From Pseudomonadota bacterium (lineage in GTDB: Bacteria; Pseudomonadota; Gammaproteobacteria; Steroidobacterales; Steroidobacteraceae), in assembly GCA_018241505.1 (NCBI GenBank), contig JAFEDS010000007.1, forward strand, positions 124,001-188,000: 64,000 nt of DNA. The letters run 5' to 3'. Position numbers and translations under genes: made by a program. Under the pieces are notes generated by a model. It did no database searches. It had not been told where the DNA came from and was given only the letters and a program-made list of their open reading frames with translations. Shown here piece after piece: positions 61,698 through 64,000 of the stretch (positions are counted from its first letter, which is position 1; each line of letters begins with the position of its first letter).

Positions 61698-64000
61698 ATG
61701 CTGTGCGATTTTCACCTCGCCATTATTGGAGCCGGGCCCGCGGGACTGAGCGCCGCCGCACGGGCTGCGCGGATCGATGCCGAACGCCAGGCACCCGCCC
61801 CGACCTATGTTCTGCTGGAGGGCTCGCCGCGCCTGGCCAAGACCATTCAGCGCTATCAGAAGGGCAAGCACGTCATGGCCGAGCCCGGCTTTCTCGAGTT
61901 GCGCAGCGATCTGCGTTTCGGGGCCGGCAGCCGCGAGGCCATCCTGGAAAGCTGGAAGCAGGATGCGCAGCGCCTGACCATCAACACCCGCTTCAATGCG
62001 GAGGTGCGCAAAGTCAGCGGCGAACAGGGCGGGTTTGTCATACAGCTTGCCGACGGCACGAGCGTACGGGCGGCGAAGGTCGTTCTGGCCATCGGGCTGG
62101 AAGGCAATCCGCGCAAGTTGGGTGTACCGGGCGAGCAGTTCGATGAAATCCAGTACCAGCTCGATGACCCGCGGGAGTTCCGCAACGAGACCATTGTCGT
62201 CGTCGGCGCGGGAGATGCGGCCATAGAAAATGCTCTGGCGCTGGCCGAGCAGAACGATGTCTGGATCATCAATCGCGGCAAGGAGTTCAGCCGCGCGAAG
62301 GATGCCAACCTCGCGGCCATCCTGGCCGCCATCAGCGATCCCAGCCGCCGTCTCAACTGCGCTTACGAGACCCGCCCCCGCAGCATTGCCCGGACCGGAA
62401 AGGACGTCCCCCTGGCAATGACCCTGGATACACCTACAGGCGAGCGGACGCTCCCGTGTCATCGAGTCATTGCCCGCCTGGGGTCCGATCCTCCTCGCGG
62501 CTTCGTCGAGTCCACCGGGGTGCAGTTTCCCGGGCCGCAACGCGATGCCATTCCTGCGCTGTCGCGCCGTTACGAGAGCAACGTTCCGGGCATCTACATA
62601 GTGGGCTCTCTGGCGGGCTATCCGCTCATCAAACAGGCCATGAACCAGGGCTACGATGTCGCGGAATACGCCTACGGGCGCGAAATCCAGCCCGCCGACC
62701 ACCCGTTGTTGCAATGGCAGCTTTGTGGCCTGCCCTTCGAGCGCGCGACCGAAGATGTGCTGGAGCGCTTCAAGGCCATCGTGCCCATGTTCCAGGAGCT
62801 CAACTCACTGGCCTTTCGCGAGCTCATTATTGAAAGCGAGGTCATTGCCGCCTACCCCGATGGGCCTGAATACGAGGAGGCGCGCCGCAAGGTCGCGGCG
62901 GTGCGCCAGGAAATCGCCTCAAAGCCCGGACGGCCCCGCGTAACACGAGTGATTCGCGAAGGGGATGTCATCTATGACACCGGCGAGTTCGGGACCTCGT
63001 TTTTTACGCTCGCCTACGGCGAAGTGACGTTGCAAACCGACGTGCCAACGCCCGTCAGCACGCAACTGCAACTGGGCGAGTTCTTCGGTGAAATGAGCCT
63101 CCTTTCCGGCCGCCCGCGGGCCGAGCGCGCGGTGGCCGGTCCCGGCTGCATCCTGATGGAAACGCCGCGCCGCACCATGATCAAGCTCATGAATTCGAAT
63201 GAATCGGTGCGCAAGGGCATTGACTGGATTTTTGTGGTCCGCGAGCTGCAACGCCATTTCGCGCCCCGCGCCACGGCGCGCGAGCTGCGGGAGATCGCCA
63301 GCCGGGTGACGGTCCGCTCCTGTAAGGCCGGCGAGCTGTTGTTTTCGGAAGGCGAGGCCGGATCGAGCCTGTTCATTGTGCGCTCCGGCAGTCTCACGCT
63401 GTCGCGCCGGCGCCAGGAGCGGGACCTGTTGGTGGCGCAGATCCCCGCCGGGCAGCTCGTAGGTGAAATGTCGCTGATGGGCGATTCGCAACGCCGCGAA
63501 ACGGCGCGCGCCACGGTTGCCAGTGACCTGATTGAAGTGGGGCGCGCAGAATTCCTCCAGTTGATCCGGCGGCCGGATGCACCCGTTGAGTTACTCCAAC
63601 GGGCCGCGAGCGAGCACGTGGCCGAAAACGCCCGCATGGAGGTCCGGCCGGAAGCCAGCTCGGTCATGAACTTCCTGATGGCGCAGGGTTTGGGCGAGGC
63701 CACCAACGCGCTGGTCATTGACGAGTCGCTGTGCGTGGGCTGCGACAACTGCGAAAAGGCCTGTGCGGAAACCCACGGCGGCATTTCGCGACTGGATCGC
63801 AAGGCCGGCGCTTCATTTGCCCAGGTGCACGTTCCAATATCGTGCCGGCACTGCGAGCAGCCGCACTGTATGAAGGACTGCCCCCCCAACGCCATCAAGC
63901 GCTCCGCCAATGGCGAAGTCTTCATTGATGACACCTGCATCGGGTGTGGCAACTGTCAGGTCAACTGTCCGTACGGTGTGATCCGGATGACCTACGAAGC
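61698..64000 (+). CDS. FAD/NAD oxidoreductase - double cyclic-nucleotide-binding - ferredoxin fusion (3' end outside window)
   Basis: 767 residues visible from ATG 61698, still open at the window end. Residues ~1-330 are a thioredoxin-reductase-like flavoprotein: FAD motif IIGAGPAGLSAA (~9-20) and NAD motif VVVGAGDAAIENA (~170-182). Two cyclic-nucleotide-binding domains follow (~415-510, VIREGDVIYDTGE and FGEMSLLSGRPRAERA; ~536-620, GELLFSEGEAGSSLFIV and VGEMSLMGD). From ~678 come Cys clusters CVGCDNCEKAC, CRHCEQPHCMKDC and CIGCGNCQVNC, enough for several [4Fe-4S] clusters. No signal peptide. A regulated electron-transfer protein is implied. Divergent from the caspase-like gene. Confidence 0.9.
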   Translation, partial: MLCDFHLAIIGAGPAGLSAAARAARIDAERQAPAPTYVLLEGSPRLAKTIQRYQKGKHVMAEPGFLELRSDLRFGAGSREAILESWKQDAQRLTINTRFNAEVRKVSGEQGGFVIQLADGTSVRAAKVVLAIGLEGNPRKLGVPGEQFDEIQYQLDDPREFRNETIVVVGAGDAAIENALALAEQNDVWIINRGKEFSRAKDANLAAILAAISDPSRRLNCAYETRPRSIARTGKDVPLAMTLDTPTGERTLPCHRVIARLGSDPPRGFVESTGVQFPGPQRDAIPALSRRYESNVPGIYIVGSLAGYPLIKQAMNQGYDVAEYAYGREIQPADHPLLQWQLCGLPFERATEDVLERFKAIVPMFQELNSLAFRELIIESEVIAAYPDGPEYEEARRKVAAVRQEIASKPGRPRVTRVIREGDVIYDTGEFGTSFFTLAYGEVTLQTDVPTPVSTQLQLGEFFGEMSLLSGRPRAERAVAGPGCILMETPRRTMIKLMNSNESVRKGIDWIFVVRELQRHFAPRATARELREIASRVTVRSCKAGELLFSEGEAGSSLFIVRSGSLTLSRRRQERDLLVAQIPAGQLVGEMSLMGDSQRRETARATVASDLIEVGRAEFLQLIRRPDAPVELLQRAASEHVAENARMEVRPEASSVMNFLMAQGLGEATNALVIDESLCVGCDNCEKACAETHGGISRLDRKAGASFAQVHVPISCRHCEQPHCMKDCPPNAIKRSANGEVFIDDTCIGCGNCQVNCPYGVIRMTYE

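Noticed and set aside
61683-62714. 343-codon minus-strand frame antisense to the FAD/CNB gene
   Set aside because: The plus strand carries clear FAD and NAD motifs; the antisense product has no recognisable domain.
52270-64000. CBASS or similar cyclic-nucleotide anti-phage system
   Set aside because: Patatin, caspase and nucleotide-binding domains are present, but no CD-NTase, cyclase or Cap gene is seen; kept only as a hypothesis in the findings.

Overview
The window is high-GC, gene-dense bacterial chromosome. The gene repertoire points to a Gram-negative gammaproteobacterium: a TonB-dependent receptor, an UrcA-family protein, a DUF885 lipoprotein, an autotransporter, the prkA-yeaH-spoVR trio and a complete kdpFABCDE locus. 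An environmental Xanthomonadales or Steroidobacteraceae-like organism would fit, but this is inferred from family content and no marker gene proves it. No rRNA, tRNA, CRISPR array, IS element or prophage was recognised.

Layout. 1-1.0 kb: the end of a TonB-dependent receptor and two small proteins. 1.1-5.7 kb (minus): prkA, yeaH and spoVR, a stress-kinase operon. 6.1-8.1 kb (minus): an AsmA-like protein. 8.4-13.6 kb (plus): a compact signalling operon with a membrane-anchored pseudo-receiver/repeat/TonB-C protein, a membrane CheA-like kinase with PAS, Hpt and ATPase parts, a CheY and a CheX. 13.6-21.7 kb (minus): the Kdp high-affinity K+ uptake operon, in which nearly every junction is a start/stop overlap, preceded by tiny membrane ORFs and a GC minisatellite. 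22-30 kb: a HAD phosphatase fused to a P-loop ATPase, an LD-carboxypeptidase, a DUF885 lipoprotein and a DUF2868/DUF3482 GTPase pair. 30.6-37 kb: uronate catabolism (uxaC divergent from uxaA, a UxuB-like reductase, kdgK and eda), ending in pyruvate and glyceraldehyde-3-phosphate. 37-48.4 kb: a MATE exporter, an orphan ParB-like protein, an M14 peptidase, an ECF sigma factor, a LacI regulator with a likely palindromic operator, glycogen phosphorylase and a periplasmic chorismate mutase-cyclohexadienyl dehydratase fusion. 48.4-52 kb: small envelope proteins, a glutathionyl-hydroquinone reductase-type GST, YidB and a DUF3761-like protein. 52.2-64 kb: an unusual cluster of ECF sigma factor, cyclic-nucleotide-binding patatin, Ser/Thr kinase, autotransporter, caspase-like protein, and a FAD/cyclic-nucleotide/ferredoxin fusion that runs off the window.

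Three items stand out. (1) The TonB-C/CheA/CheY/CheX operon looks like a chemosensory-type phosphorelay without receptor, CheW, CheR or CheB, with a TonB-type C-terminus facing the periplasm. (2) The sigma/patatin/kinase/autotransporter/caspase/redox cluster has the composition of a signalling or cell-death-like system. (3) A dispersed, hairpin-rich element lies between yeaH and spoVR and again between kdpC and kdpD; one hairpin shows a compensatory base-pair change and overlaps the downstream ATG in both places.
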